Of a stretch of DNA of 49,686 nt, positions 26,669 to 34,962 are shown piece by piece; the first letter of the stretch is position 1; every line of letters starts with the position of its first letter. The translations under genes were made by a program, and so were the position numbers. The DNA lies in the NCBI GenBank assembly GCA_039192515.1, contig JBCCXA010000025.1, forward strand, positions 1 to 49,686, in the 5' to 3' direction. The notes below the pieces were generated by a model that was not told the origin of the DNA, ran no database searches, and saw only the letters and a program-made list of their open reading frames with translations. This DNA comes from Verrucomicrobiota bacterium (GTDB taxonomy: Bacteria > Verrucomicrobiota > Verrucomicrobiia > Methylacidiphilales > JBCCWR01).

Positions 26669-27850
26669 ATGAAGAAGTATCTCTATTTTGATCATTTAGC
26701 TACAACACCCCTTGATCCGGTGGTGAAAGAGGCAATGGTGCCTTTTTTAGATTACAAATTTGCGAATGCGGGGGGGATGCATAGCAAGGCGTTATTAGCT
26801 GCTGATGCCATTGTTGAGTCGAGGGAAAAAGTTAGGCAAGGCATAGCTGCTGCAAAAGTAGAAGAGATCCTATTTTGTGGCAGCGGAAGTGAAGCGGCTA
26901 ACCTCGCGATCAAAGGGCTCGCTTTTTCAGAGTTATTTAAAAGAGATAAGCGAAAGCATCTTGTCATTTCCAATATTGAGCACCCTGCTGTTTTGCAATC
27001 CACTTTATTCTTGGAGCAATTAGGTTTTGAAGTGACGCAAGTTCTAGTAGATAGCCATGGTGGGATCGATCTAGATAGTTTTAGCCAAGCCTTAAAAGAG
27101 GACACTTTGTTGGTCAGTATTCATCAAGGCAACTTCGATCTTGGAACACTACAGGATATTTCAAAGATGGGCACTTTAGCACATGAATGTGGCGCTAAGG
27201 TTTTTTGCGATGCTGCTTTTTCATTTGGTTGGCAACAGATAGATGTCACCAAACTAGGCGTCGATTTACTTAGTCTATCCCCGCACCGTTTTTATGGACC
27301 TAAAGGAGTTGGCATTTTATATGTCAAAGAAGGGTTAGAGTTACAATCACTTATTCATGGGGGTCGACAAGAGTTTTCCAAAAGAGCGGGTACTGAGAAT
27401 GTAGCAGCTATTGTGGGTGCAGGCTATGCGGTTGAACAGGCCATTAAGAAATTTTCTAGTATTTCTGAACTTAGAGACAAACAGACTCAGTTATTTGAGT
27501 TGCTTAAAAATAGAATTGAAGGGGTTGGTTTGCTTGGGCCTTTACCAGGGATGAATCGATTGCCGCATCATTTGAATCTTACTTTCGAGGGTATAGAGGG
27601 AGAGGCCTTGATGCTATTACTGGATACCAGAAAGGTTGCGGTAACGAGTGGCACGGGTTGCCAAACAGGAAGCATGAAAGGCTCTCATGTAGCGCAGGCT
27701 ATCGGCATTACCGATGAGCTAGCTAAATCATCTATACTCATAGGACTCGGAATAGACGTTACAAGCGAAGATATAGAAGAGTTTCTCGAACGTTTAGAAG
27801 CCTGTGTCAGTAAATTACGCAGTATGTCACCAAGCTGGAAATCCAGTTAG
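26669..27850 (+). CDS. NifS/IscS-like cysteine desulfurase homologue lacking the PLP lysine
   Basis: A 393-residue fold-type I PLP protein of the class V aminotransferase/NifS branch: LYFDHLATTPLDPVVKEAM, CGSGSEAANLAIKGL, VISNIEHPAVLQS and FCDAAFSFGWQQIDV. At the position of the Schiff-base lysine the sequence reads LSPHRFYGPKGVG, so Arg207 (CGT) replaces the Lys of the usual SxHKxxGPKG. Other departures are HQGNFDLGTLQDI in place of the NNExG motif and Phe for the PLP-contacting Gln. Cys331 in TSGTGCQTGSMKGSHVAQAI keeps the persulfide cysteine. Thus it may bind PLP weakly or not at all and act as a sulfur carrier, scaffold or pseudoenzyme. It stands alone between lysC and a convergent outer-membrane gene; no iscU or tRNA-thiolation gene adjoins. 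Confidence 0.88.
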   Translation: MKKYLYFDHLATTPLDPVVKEAMVPFLDYKFANAGGMHSKALLAADAIVESREKVRQGIAAAKVEEILFCGSGSEAANLAIKGLAFSELFKRDKRKHLVISNIEHPAVLQSTLFLEQLGFEVTQVLVDSHGGIDLDSFSQALKEDTLLVSIHQGNFDLGTLQDISKMGTLAHECGAKVFCDAAFSFGWQQIDVTKLGVDLLSLSPHRFYGPKGVGILYVKEGLELQSLIHGGRQEFSKRAGTENVAAIVGAGYAVEQAIKKFSSISELRDKQTQLFELLKNRIEGVGLLGPLPGMNRLPHHLNLTFEGIEGEALMLLLDTRKVAVTSGTGCQTGSMKGSHVAQAIGITDELAKSSILIGLGIDVTSEDIEEFLERLEACVSKLRSMSPSWKSS

Positions 27851-27857
27851 GTTCATT

Positions 27858-28808
27858 TTAGAAGCGATAAGTAAGGCTTGTGGTCATACCTCCGGAGTAG
27901 TCCTCATAATCTGCCTCATTATCAGCAAGACTGGACTCGTTGTTCGTCCATGTGAAACCGAGTTTTGCTGTAAATTCATCAGAGAAGCGATAACTAACGT
28001 TGATTCCTGCATAGTGCTGTAAATCTAAACGGTTGCTATGCATATAGTCGTAAACGTAGAAACTATAATAAGGCTCAATCATTAGCTTATTTTCGAAAAA
28101 GAATTGGCGGATACCAATGTTAACAAGGTTACTATGGTGATCAAACTCTCCAGGTTGATAAAAACGAGCGTTATATTTATAGAGATAATAGATACCCGTA
28201 TTTGTTTTACTGTTTAAAGTAAAGTAGTCACTGACACCTATAGTAGGTCCTATAGAGGCACTTGTTCTTTTTCCAGTATCCCATGACTGGTAGCGAAATA
28301 CTTCTGGACCAAAGAAGACGTCGGGTATCCATTTGTATTCAGGGTGGTAAGTTCCATAGATACGGTTGAAAACACCCCATCGGTTTTGCTCATCTACACC
28401 TTCGTATATCAGATTATTCACACGGGTGAGGGTATCAATGGTGAAGGTCTCGTTAGGCATGTTGGTGGTTGTGTAAAACTGAATGGCAATATCATGTACG
28501 AAAGATCCTTCACCATCACCGTCGTCAAAGTTAGCATTACTGTGATATTCAAGATCGTTGAAAAGCGACAGAAACATTCTTGTCTTGAAATCCTTCACGA
28601 TCAGAAGGTCAAGCATTCCACTATCTGCATAGATTTCCTCCTGGATATCCTTATTTAGGTCGGTAAGTGAACCATCAAGGGCTGTTTGACCTAATTGACG
28701 AAGGTCTTCTTGCTGTTGGGCAACTGTGTTATCCTGAGCCTGGCTCCATAAAGCAGTTAGAGTTAGGAGAAATAGAATTGAAATAATAGTAAGTTTCCAA
28801 GATCTCAT
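27858..28808 (-). CDS. Predicted outer-membrane beta-barrel protein
   Basis: Not recognised by name. The 316-residue protein has a signal peptide (about 1-24, LTIISILFLLTLTALWSQAQ). A short helical region follows, then alternating aromatic strands (GIYYLYKYNARFYQPG; LMIEPYYSFYVYDYMHSNRL; YAGINVSYRFSDEFTAKLGF), and it ends LTYRF with a terminal Phe, as in outer-membrane barrels. Asp- and Asn-rich loops support surface exposure. The FecR-domain gene lies 48 bases upstream on the same strand, so the two may be co-expressed envelope proteins. Function unknown. Confidence 0.8.
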   Translation of the reverse strand: MRSWKLTIISILFLLTLTALWSQAQDNTVAQQQEDLRQLGQTALDGSLTDLNKDIQEEIYADSGMLDLLIVKDFKTRMFLSLFNDLEYHSNANFDDGDGEGSFVHDIAIQFYTTTNMPNETFTIDTLTRVNNLIYEGVDEQNRWGVFNRIYGTYHPEYKWIPDVFFGPEVFRYQSWDTGKRTSASIGPTIGVSDYFTLNSKTNTGIYYLYKYNARFYQPGEFDHHSNLVNIGIRQFFFENKLMIEPYYSFYVYDYMHSNRLDLQHYAGINVSYRFSDEFTAKLGFTWTNNESSLADNEADYEDYSGGMTTSLTYRF

Positions 28809-28856
28809 AATAGGGCAGTTAAATGATACTCCGATAAGTCAGTATATAACGTGAGT

Positions 28857-29738
28857 TTAACGCCCATTAATATCAATATCAGGAGTAATGGTATCAGGTA
28901 CTTCTATTGCGGGAGGTGGCGGAGGCGGTGTATTGTTTTGAGGAGGACCTTCCGCAACGATGGGTTGTTGCGGGGATATAATATCCTCAATCACATTACG
29001 ATTCTCAGGGTTAATGTTTGGGTTATTGGTATTCAGTGCGACTTTGATCTCTCTGAGAATCCTATCTTGATAACTAGAGCCTATAAACTCTCGAATCAAA
29101 CCGATTGTGCTAAGGCCACGCTCTACATCGAACTCTTCGACTTTACCGCCTGCGCCATCAGAACCTACAATAAATACTTCTCCTTGATTCAATTTAACAG
29201 AACCGATGGTGCATGTTCCTTCATAGATAAATATAGCAACATTTCCGCTTGGATCGATCTGAACGACGACGGTTGTTCCGGTAATGGCGGCAGTGACACC
29301 TGCGGCACGGATGGTAGTAGTCCCTCTTCCTTTCGGAATATTAAAAAGAGCGGACCCTCTTTGCATGGTGATTTCGCGACTTTGAGGTTTGAAGGTGAAT
29401 GCTGCATGTGAGCCGAGGCGAGTGACTGTTCCGTCATTAAAGAAAAGTTCAGCTTTAGACTTCGTTCCCGTAAGAACGGCTTCTTCGCGGTTAACAACAT
29501 CGCCTTTAGATGCCTCTTCCTTTGCAGGGTTTCTTTTTTCTAGATCTGCTACATTTGCCTTAGCGACATCATTTTTAAGAAAAGTGATCTCGGCAGAAGT
29601 TAATTGGGAGCTTTGAGCGAAAAGCTTGTGACTGAAGAACAGAATCATGCTCGAGAGCACAATCGCTAACGTCAGAGAATGCTTGATTAGTCCTAGGATA
29701 ATTAGCGGACAGCTAAGCGTATGATCATTTTCCTTCAT
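28857..29738 (-). CDS. FecR-domain secreted/anchored protein
   Basis: A 293-residue protein starting at ATG 29738, with a TTG-initiated longer form as alternative. A hydrophobic signal or anchor segment (about residues 16-36, LTLAIVLSSMILFFSHKLFA) is followed by a FecR domain: GTKSKAELFFNDGTVTRLGS, AAFTFKPQSREITMQRGSAL, FNIPKGRGTTTIRAAGVTAA, ITGTTVVVQIDPSGNVAIF. This is the stand-alone FecR type found in PVC bacteria rather than an anti-sigma factor, since no sigma gene is adjacent. The C-terminus has a poly-Pro run (NNTPPPPPPAIEVP). It probably works in the periplasm with the barrel protein downstream. Confidence 0.82.
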   Translation of the reverse strand: MKENDHTLSCPLIILGLIKHSLTLAIVLSSMILFFSHKLFAQSSQLTSAEITFLKNDVAKANVADLEKRNPAKEEASKGDVVNREEAVLTGTKSKAELFFNDGTVTRLGSHAAFTFKPQSREITMQRGSALFNIPKGRGTTTIRAAGVTAAITGTTVVVQIDPSGNVAIFIYEGTCTIGSVKLNQGEVFIVGSDGAGGKVEEFDVERGLSTIGLIREFIGSSYQDRILREIKVALNTNNPNINPENRNVIEDIISPQQPIVAEGPPQNNTPPPPPPAIEVPDTITPDIDINGR

Positions 29739-29816
29739 TACAAAGCAACATATTAATGAGGAGAATATGCTGCGCAAGGACGAAATGAGCTGATGCTGAT
29801 TTTTTGGGGAATCTTT

Positions 29817-30920
29817 TTATTTGCTCATGCCTCGAATAGGTGAAGAGTAACCGGTCAGTTCGGTATAGCCATAACCTTGGGTTTGCTGACCTTGGACTTT
29901 TCCGGAAATTTGGCATGTTCCTTCCCAGTAACTCATTGATTGAAAACGAGTTACCAAAAATTCTTGATCGTTTTTTTGCGGCTTAATCAAGAGTTCAAGC
30001 TCAAGGGGGGAATATTCAATCTTCCAAGTGGATGGGTATATGGCACCGTTATGAGAGCTCTTCCATGTATCTATGACATGGAAAGTAATGCTTTTAGGGT
30101 CTAGCTGAATTAATGAGCCATCTGGTTGAATCAAAACGCCCTTTGACCATTTTTTTACTTGGCCTAGATCGTTTCGCAGTTGGTAAAGCATTAGCTCTTG
30201 ATTACTGTCGAGTTGGATAGAAAACCAGTCCCAGCCGACTATACTGCTTGAAAGAACGTTAGTCATGAATTCGTGATCGAACCAACTGTTTCCTTGTACT
30301 TCGTAGTTTTGATCACCAATTCTTATGGTTCCTTGGCTTAGTAAACGCGTGTAGGAGTAATAATAGGAGGCCTCTCCTTCAATATCGGTCTTACGGCTGA
30401 GACCTCGCTGGCCTTGCAAGACCATAGGTTTTGCCGAGTTTACTTCAAGCTCTAGAGCAAATTCCGACTCTTTAGCCCTTAGCTTAAATTGATCTTTATC
30501 AAGTTGTTGAATTTGCCAATTATTCAGACGGATATCCATTTGCTCCTGACTATACGCTGCTTGATCTAAATTGCCTCGTGATACTTTTTCTGCTGAATAA
30601 AACTTTTGGTCGGACACGTCTGTAATTGCGAAGTGAGCAAAGTAAATGTCTCGTAAAGACCAGCTGCTATCTAGGACACTGGGGCTCGGTTGAACGCCTT
30701 GACGAAAGAATGTTAGTTGATAGCCGAAATGTTTGTCTGAAGCACTGCATTTCAGATTTCCCGTGTAATACCACCATTCCGTTTTAAATTCAGGGTGAGC
30801 TCCGTGATCCCTAGGAAACGTCCACTCCCTTGGTTCAATTGCCCTTGCCCATTCCTGTCCATGTAGTGCTTGATAGGATAGAGCTAGCCATAGAGACCCG
30901 ATGATGAGGCGTAAAAACAT
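29817..30920 (-). CDS. Lipocalin-like/hydroxyneurosporene-synthase-like secreted protein (AttH/CrtC family)
   Basis: A 367-residue exported protein (signal peptide about 1-22, LRLIIGSLWLALSYQALHG). It carries the hallmark opening FPRDHGAHPEFKTEWWYYTG and GYQLTFFRQGV. Further family motifs are YYYSYTRLLSQGTI, GNSWFDHEFMT, GWDWFSIQLDSNQELMLYQL and the closing GYGYTELTGYSS. The family includes carotenoid 1,2-hydratase (CrtC) and predicted secreted hydrolases, usually encoded next to FtsX-like ABC permeases; that partner is absent here. It sits alone on the minus strand. Start ATG 30920 gives the best signal peptide; a GTG six codons upstream is possible. Substrate unknown, perhaps a lipid. Confidence 0.87.
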   Translation of the reverse strand: MFLRLIIGSLWLALSYQALHGQEWARAIEPREWTFPRDHGAHPEFKTEWWYYTGNLKCSASDKHFGYQLTFFRQGVQPSPSVLDSSWSLRDIYFAHFAITDVSDQKFYSAEKVSRGNLDQAAYSQEQMDIRLNNWQIQQLDKDQFKLRAKESEFALELEVNSAKPMVLQGQRGLSRKTDIEGEASYYYSYTRLLSQGTIRIGDQNYEVQGNSWFDHEFMTNVLSSSIVGWDWFSIQLDSNQELMLYQLRNDLGQVKKWSKGVLIQPDGSLIQLDPKSITFHVIDTWKSSHNGAIYPSTWKIEYSPLELELLIKPQKNDQEFLVTRFQSMSYWEGTCQISGKVQGQQTQGYGYTELTGYSSPIRGMSK

Positions 30921-31048
30921 GTGATTCGAGGATTGCACATTTTAGGTATTACTCAAGTTTACAAGATGAAGAATGATATGAGCCATAGCCTATTTTCATT
31001 TAGTGTTGCTCGGGATTGAAAGGTATCTAATAGTATCTCTTTTATGAG

Positions 31049-31810
31049 ATGAATGCGCCTGCGATTTGTTTAGATCATGTTTCTTTTTCCTATGGACAGA
31101 ACTGGGTTCTCAAAGATGTGAATCTAGATTTACCTGCTAATGAATTGACTTGTGTAGTGGGGCCAAATGGAGGAGGCAAAACAACTCTGCTTAGACTTCT
31201 ACTAGGACTCTTAAAGCCCTCTAAGGGAAGCATCTCTATTTTTGGAGAAAGTCCGCAGAAGCAACGAAATCAGATAGGTTATGTGCCTCAGCAATTACGC
31301 TTTGACTTAGCCTTTCCGGTGAGCGTTGAAGATGTAGTCTTAATGGGATTATCCGGCACCAGAAAGTGGGGGTGGTACCGTTCTGCAGACAAGCAGGCTG
31401 CAAAAGATGCCTTAGCAAAAGTCGATCTCATAGATAGTATTCATCAACCATTTGCAGAGATTTCAGGAGGTCAAAGACAACGTGTCTTGATTGCTAGAGC
31501 ATTGGTGAATCATCCCAACTTAGTGCTTCTTGATGAACCAACGGCCAATATTGATCCACTCAATGCTGAGAAGCTTTATGAAACGCTGCACACTATCAAG
31601 AATGATATGACTTGTGTATTGGTGTCTCACGAAGTTGAGTTCGTGACATCATTGGTTAAGGAAGTGGTATGTGTGCATGGAACGGTTGAAGTTCATCCCA
31701 CTGAAGAAACAGGAGCTAATAAGATTGCCCATATTCTAGGAACAAAAGTGAGGAGAGTGATCCACGAGCGACACTTACCTCCAACAGAGCACGACCATGA
31801 TCATTACTGA
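31049..31810 (+). CDS. Zinc/manganese-type ABC transporter ATPase (ZnuC-like)
   Basis: A 253-residue ABC ATPase: Walker A VVGPNGGGKTTLLRLLLG (residues 36-53), Q-loop IGYVPQQLRFD, signature EISGGQRQRVLIARAL and Walker B LVLLDEPTANIDP. The body resembles ZnuC/TroB/MntB proteins that power uptake of Zn or Mn across the inner membrane. The C-terminal tail RHLPPTEHDHDHY is His/Asp-rich and may sense or bind metal. The permease gene overlaps by 14 bases. No substrate-binding protein gene adjoins. Confidence 0.9.
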   Translation: MNAPAICLDHVSFSYGQNWVLKDVNLDLPANELTCVVGPNGGGKTTLLRLLLGLLKPSKGSISIFGESPQKQRNQIGYVPQQLRFDLAFPVSVEDVVLMGLSGTRKWGWYRSADKQAAKDALAKVDLIDSIHQPFAEISGGQRQRVLIARALVNHPNLVLLDEPTANIDPLNAEKLYETLHTIKNDMTCVLVSHEVEFVTSLVKEVVCVHGTVEVHPTEETGANKIAHILGTKVRRVIHERHLPPTEHDHDHY

Positions 31811-32633
31811 GTTTTTTCAAGACCTGTTTGATCCATCATTAGCTTTCTTGAGAAATGCACTTTTGGTAGGTTTATTAGGCAGCGTGGCATTTGGTTTGGT
31901 TGGGGTGCTTGTTGTAACTCGACGCTTGACTACAACCACGGGCGCTATTTCTCATAGCCTATTAGCAGGAATAGGTTTTGCTCAGTACTTGCAAGCGGTC
32001 CACCAGATCAGTTGGGTCTCAACTTTATTCGGTGCTTTAGCCATGGGGTTAGTAGCTGCAGCGATATTAACATGGCTAAAGTTTCGAGGTGTTCGCGAAG
32101 ATACAGCTATCAGTTGCTTATGGTCAGTAGGCATGGCAGCCGGTTTACTTTTTTTTCATTTTACTCCAAAATATGTAGACCCTATGAGCTATCTGTTTGG
32201 AGATATCTTGCTAGTAACTTCCCAAGACTTGTGGTGTGTTTTAATTCTAGATGTCGCTATACTTCTATTGTTTCTTTTATTTCAGAATCAAATTATAACG
32301 ACCTGTTTTGATGAAGACGAAGCCCGGCTCAGAGGTCTTTCAGTTAAGTGGATATACTTTTTGCTTATGGCATTGATTTCCATCACCGTAACCCTTATGG
32401 TCCAGATTGTAGGGATTGTCATGGTTATTGCGCTACTTACTATTCCTGCGGCGGCAGCGGGTTTATTTACTAAAAAGCTTTGGCATATGGCAGCACTGGC
32501 CAGCTTAATCTGTAGTTTATCTGTTTTCTTGGGAATGATTTTTGGCTATCAATGGCCGACAGGTCCTATGATTATCTTAGTAACAGGTGGGTTTTATTTG
32601 GTCTTACAGATTGTAGCCCGAACAATCACATAA
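31797..32633 (+). CDS. Zinc/manganese-type ABC transporter permease (ZnuB-like)
   Basis: A 278-residue integral membrane protein with about eight helices, of the ABC-3 family. GLLGSVAFGLVGVLVVTRRL, TTGAISHSLLAGIGFAQYL, YLFGDILLVTSQDLW and VGIVMVIALLTIPAAAAGLF match ZnuB/TroC motifs. It overlaps the ATPase gene by 14 bases, so translation is coupled. The binding protein that would complete the importer is not in the window. Which metal is carried cannot be told from sequence alone. An AT-rich palindrome (32656-32671) follows the stop codon. Confidence 0.9.
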   Translation: MIITEFFQDLFDPSLAFLRNALLVGLLGSVAFGLVGVLVVTRRLTTTTGAISHSLLAGIGFAQYLQAVHQISWVSTLFGALAMGLVAAAILTWLKFRGVREDTAISCLWSVGMAAGLLFFHFTPKYVDPMSYLFGDILLVTSQDLWCVLILDVAILLLFLLFQNQIITTCFDEDEARLRGLSVKWIYFLLMALISITVTLMVQIVGIVMVIALLTIPAAAAGLFTKKLWHMAALASLICSLSVFLGMIFGYQWPTGPMIILVTGGFYLVLQIVARTIT

Positions 32634-32661
32634 TGAGCTTCATTATTTTCGCACTAATTTT

Positions 32662-33095
32662 TTAAAAAATTTGTTGAAAAATTTTGGATGATAGATGACT
32701 CAAACGGAGTCCTAGCCTCCTGCTTCTATTTTTTAGACTTTTGCTTGATGGTAGGTCTCTTTCTTTCCACTTATATTGGTGTTTAAAACAAAAATCGTCT
32801 ATTTCTGCAGACTGTTCCAGAAATGGAACTTCGGCCCCTTCAATTACTTTTACTGTTATTAGCTTTTAGATCTCATGTTCTTACTCTACAAACGTCGACG
32901 TTGGGCAGAGCTTAGTAGTTGCTCCTTCGTTTTCCCGTAAGAGCTATGTCGAGACATTTTGATTGATAGCACCTCTTCGTCTCCAAATACTCGATCTCTC
33001 AAGCTTTCCTCATCTCGATCAATTTCTAAGAAACAATGTGGATTTAAATTCGTATTCTTTAGGCTTGCCGAATAAACGAACTTGGGGCCATTTAT
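32662..33095 (-). pseudogene. Decayed minus-strand gene of unknown family, two coding fossils
   Basis: The 626 bases between the permease and the NTF2-like gene hold two consecutive minus-strand open stretches that read like protein but lack start codons. Codons 33095-32889 encode NGPKFVYSASLKNTNLNPHC, then FLEIDRDEESLRDRVFGDEE and RHSSYGKTKEQLLSSAQRRR, ending in TAG. Codons 32865-32665, in another frame, encode ITVKVIEGAEVPFLEQSAEI and DDFCFKHQYKWKERDLPS, ending in TAA at 32662. A residue pattern of charged and aromatic amino acids in both suggests one former gene broken by frameshift and stops. I cannot name the family. 33096-33259 shows nothing else. Confidence 0.45.
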
Positions 33096-33259
33096 TTATT
33101 GATTAGGCTCATGGTCCAAGTTGGTGAGGTGCTGAGTTTAAAGACAGGGTTAGAAATCATGAAATTTATCTAATCTCATTTATATCTTGCTTTGACATTC
33201 GATGTTCTGATGGTAATCATCATTTTCAGAATAGATAAGGAGGAAATAAGGCAAGCATT

Positions 33260-33625
33260 ATGGTTGAGAATGAGATTATCGAATTATTTGATAATTGGAA
33301 TGAGGCACTTCAGACTGGTGATCCCAAAAAGGTTTCGGCTCTTTATGAAGGTAACGGAATATTACTTCCGACTGTCTCCAATAAAGTACGTCATAACCAC
33401 GAAGAGATTGAAGATTACTTTGTTCAATTTCTGGCTAAGGGTCCTAAGGGAAAAATTGATGAATCAAATATTAGAACTTTTGGTGAAATGGCCATTCATT
33501 CGGGTGTTTACACTTTTACGTTTAAGGATGGGCAATCTGTGCAGGCGAGATTTACTTTTGTATACCGCTGGAATGGAATGCGATGGAAAATCGTAGAGCA
33601 CCATTCTTCACAAATGCCAGAATAA
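33260..33625 (+). CDS. NTF2-like/SnoaL-fold protein (SgcJ/EcaC type)
   Basis: A 121-residue cone-shaped NTF2-like domain: ENEIIELFDNWNEALQTGDP, VSALYEGNGILLPTVSNKVR, the central IEDYFVQFLAKGP, and strands GVYTFTFKDG and ARFTFVYRWNGMRWKIVEHH. This matches the SgcJ/EcaC or CaMKII-association-domain-like group, small proteins that bind hydrophobic ligands or form oligomers; catalysis is not assured. AAGGAGG lies about 20 bases upstream and AAATAAGG nearer. It precedes the ebo operon by 210 bases of AT-rich DNA, in which only promoter-like TATACT near 33796 was noted. A functional link to ebo is possible but not shown. Confidence 0.8.
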   Translation: MVENEIIELFDNWNEALQTGDPKKVSALYEGNGILLPTVSNKVRHNHEEIEDYFVQFLAKGPKGKIDESNIRTFGEMAIHSGVYTFTFKDGQSVQARFTFVYRWNGMRWKIVEHHSSQMPE

Positions 33626-33835
33626 TAAAAAATGACGACTAAAGTGGTTTCGATAGGGAATCTTTTAGTAGTAAAATAGCCTTAGCTAAGGTGGTGGCAT
33701 TTCGGGTCTGGGTCTAGTTTTTTAGCTCGAAGCATTCGTTACGTCTCGATGTAAAGATGTTTGGTTAGATTGAACATTTTTATTATGTTTTAAGATATAC
33801 TATCATATAGTTGAAAAAGGGGTGAAAGGAGAATT

Positions 33836-34117
33836 ATGTCTACGACTAAAAACTTAGATATCTATTTCATGGATGCTCGTTCAAAATTGATTGATATAGC
33901 GGCATTTATGGACCGTGTAGAGCTGAAAGGCGAAAATGACTACAGGTTTGAAGCTTTCCAACAAGCCTTAAAAGCTATAATCGGAGAGTCCAAGGGGGCA
34001 AGAACCAAGAAAGTCTTAGAGATATTCAGTGATCGCACAATAGAGCCAATTGACCAAGCAGGGATGAAAGGCGCAGCTGGTGCATGGAACCCTGAAAGTG
34101 ATGGCAAATCCAAATAA
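33836..34117 (+). CDS. Small ebo-cluster-leading protein of unknown function
   Basis: A 93-residue soluble protein: DARSKLIDIAAFMDRVELKG, NDYRFEAFQQALKAII, KKVLEIFSDRTIEPIDQAG and MKGAAGAWNPE. AAAGGAG precedes the ATG closely. It is followed 15 bases later by EboB and leads the operon, where EboA stands in many clusters. At 93 residues it is well below EboA size and shows none of its features that I know, so I do not call it EboA. The DIAAF-DR and EPI-KGA-GAW patterns look conserved, suggesting a real small protein family tied to these clusters. Function unknown. Confidence 0.75.
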   Translation: MSTTKNLDIYFMDARSKLIDIAAFMDRVELKGENDYRFEAFQQALKAIIGESKGARTKKVLEIFSDRTIEPIDQAGMKGAAGAWNPESDGKSK

Positions 34118-34132
34118 AGCGAATTACTTTTC

Positions 34133-34957
34133 ATGAATTACATAGAGCCTCATGCGCACATGGTTAGCAGAACGACTGATGATTATGTTTCTTTAGTTAC
34201 GGCTGGTTGTTTGGCTGTTTGCGAACCGGCTTTTTGGGCGGGTTTTGATAGAAGCTCATCAGCAGGATTCTATGATTATTTTTGTCAGTTAACGAAGTAT
34301 GAGCCTCAGCGCGCAGCGAAATTTGGATTGCCTCACTATTGCTGGCTGTGTCTAAATCCTAAAGAAGCTGAAAATTTAGTTTTGGCGAAAGAGGTATTGG
34401 AAGTTATGCAAGAATTTATAGGTGCGTCCAATGTACTCGGTATTGGTGAAATAGGTCTCAATAAAAATTCTAAAAACGAATTAAAAATTCTTGAAAGGCA
34501 AATCGAGATAGCAATTAAGTATGACCAGTTGATACTGGTTCATACCCCTCATCTGGAAGATAAACTCAAGGGAACTAAGCTGATCATAGATTGTCTACTA
34601 AGTTATTCTAAGGTAAAGCCTGAGCAGGTGATCATCGATCACGTTGAGGAACATACAGTTCAATTAGTTTTAGATAAAGGGTTTTGGGCTGGGATTACGT
34701 TGTATCCTGAATCTAAGTGCACGTTTCCTCGTGCAGTGGATATGATTGAGCAATATGGCAAAGAGCGAATTTGGATGAATTCTGCTTGTGACTGGGGAGT
34801 GAGTGATCCAATAGCTGTTCCTAAAGCCGTGATGGAAATGCGTAAGCGTGGATTTGGTAATGATAGCATCGAAAAACTTGTTTTGCATAATCCTTGCGAG
34901 TTTCTTGGCCAGTCGTCTAATTTTGTAGATCCGAGGTGGATAAGTAATTATGTCTGA
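34133..34957 (+). CDS. eboB: EboB-type TatD-like metal-dependent hydrolase
   Basis: A 274-residue TIM-barrel amidohydrolase of the TatD superfamily: EPHAHM with His7/His9, GIGEIGLNKNSK with Glu106, LILVHTPHLEDK with His137/His140, VIIDHVEEHT with Asp169/His170, and a terminal metal Asp in NSACDWGVSDP. TatD proteins are nucleases or hydrolases, but EboB-type members form a separate group found only in ebo clusters. The neighbours EboE, EboC, EboD and EboF on the same strand within a few bases confirm the assignment. Its substrate in the pathway is unknown. Five bases separate it from eboE. Confidence 0.9.
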   Translation: MNYIEPHAHMVSRTTDDYVSLVTAGCLAVCEPAFWAGFDRSSSAGFYDYFCQLTKYEPQRAAKFGLPHYCWLCLNPKEAENLVLAKEVLEVMQEFIGASNVLGIGEIGLNKNSKNELKILERQIEIAIKYDQLILVHTPHLEDKLKGTKLIIDCLLSYSKVKPEQVIIDHVEEHTVQLVLDKGFWAGITLYPESKCTFPRAVDMIEQYGKERIWMNSACDWGVSDPIAVPKAVMEMRKRGFGNDSIEKLVLHNPCEFLGQSSNFVDPRWISNYV

Positions 34958-34962
34958 TACCT

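Noticed and set aside
32656..32671. AT-only palindrome AATTTTTTAAAAAATT after the permease gene
   Set aside because: Purely A/T with no loop; too weak to call a terminator.
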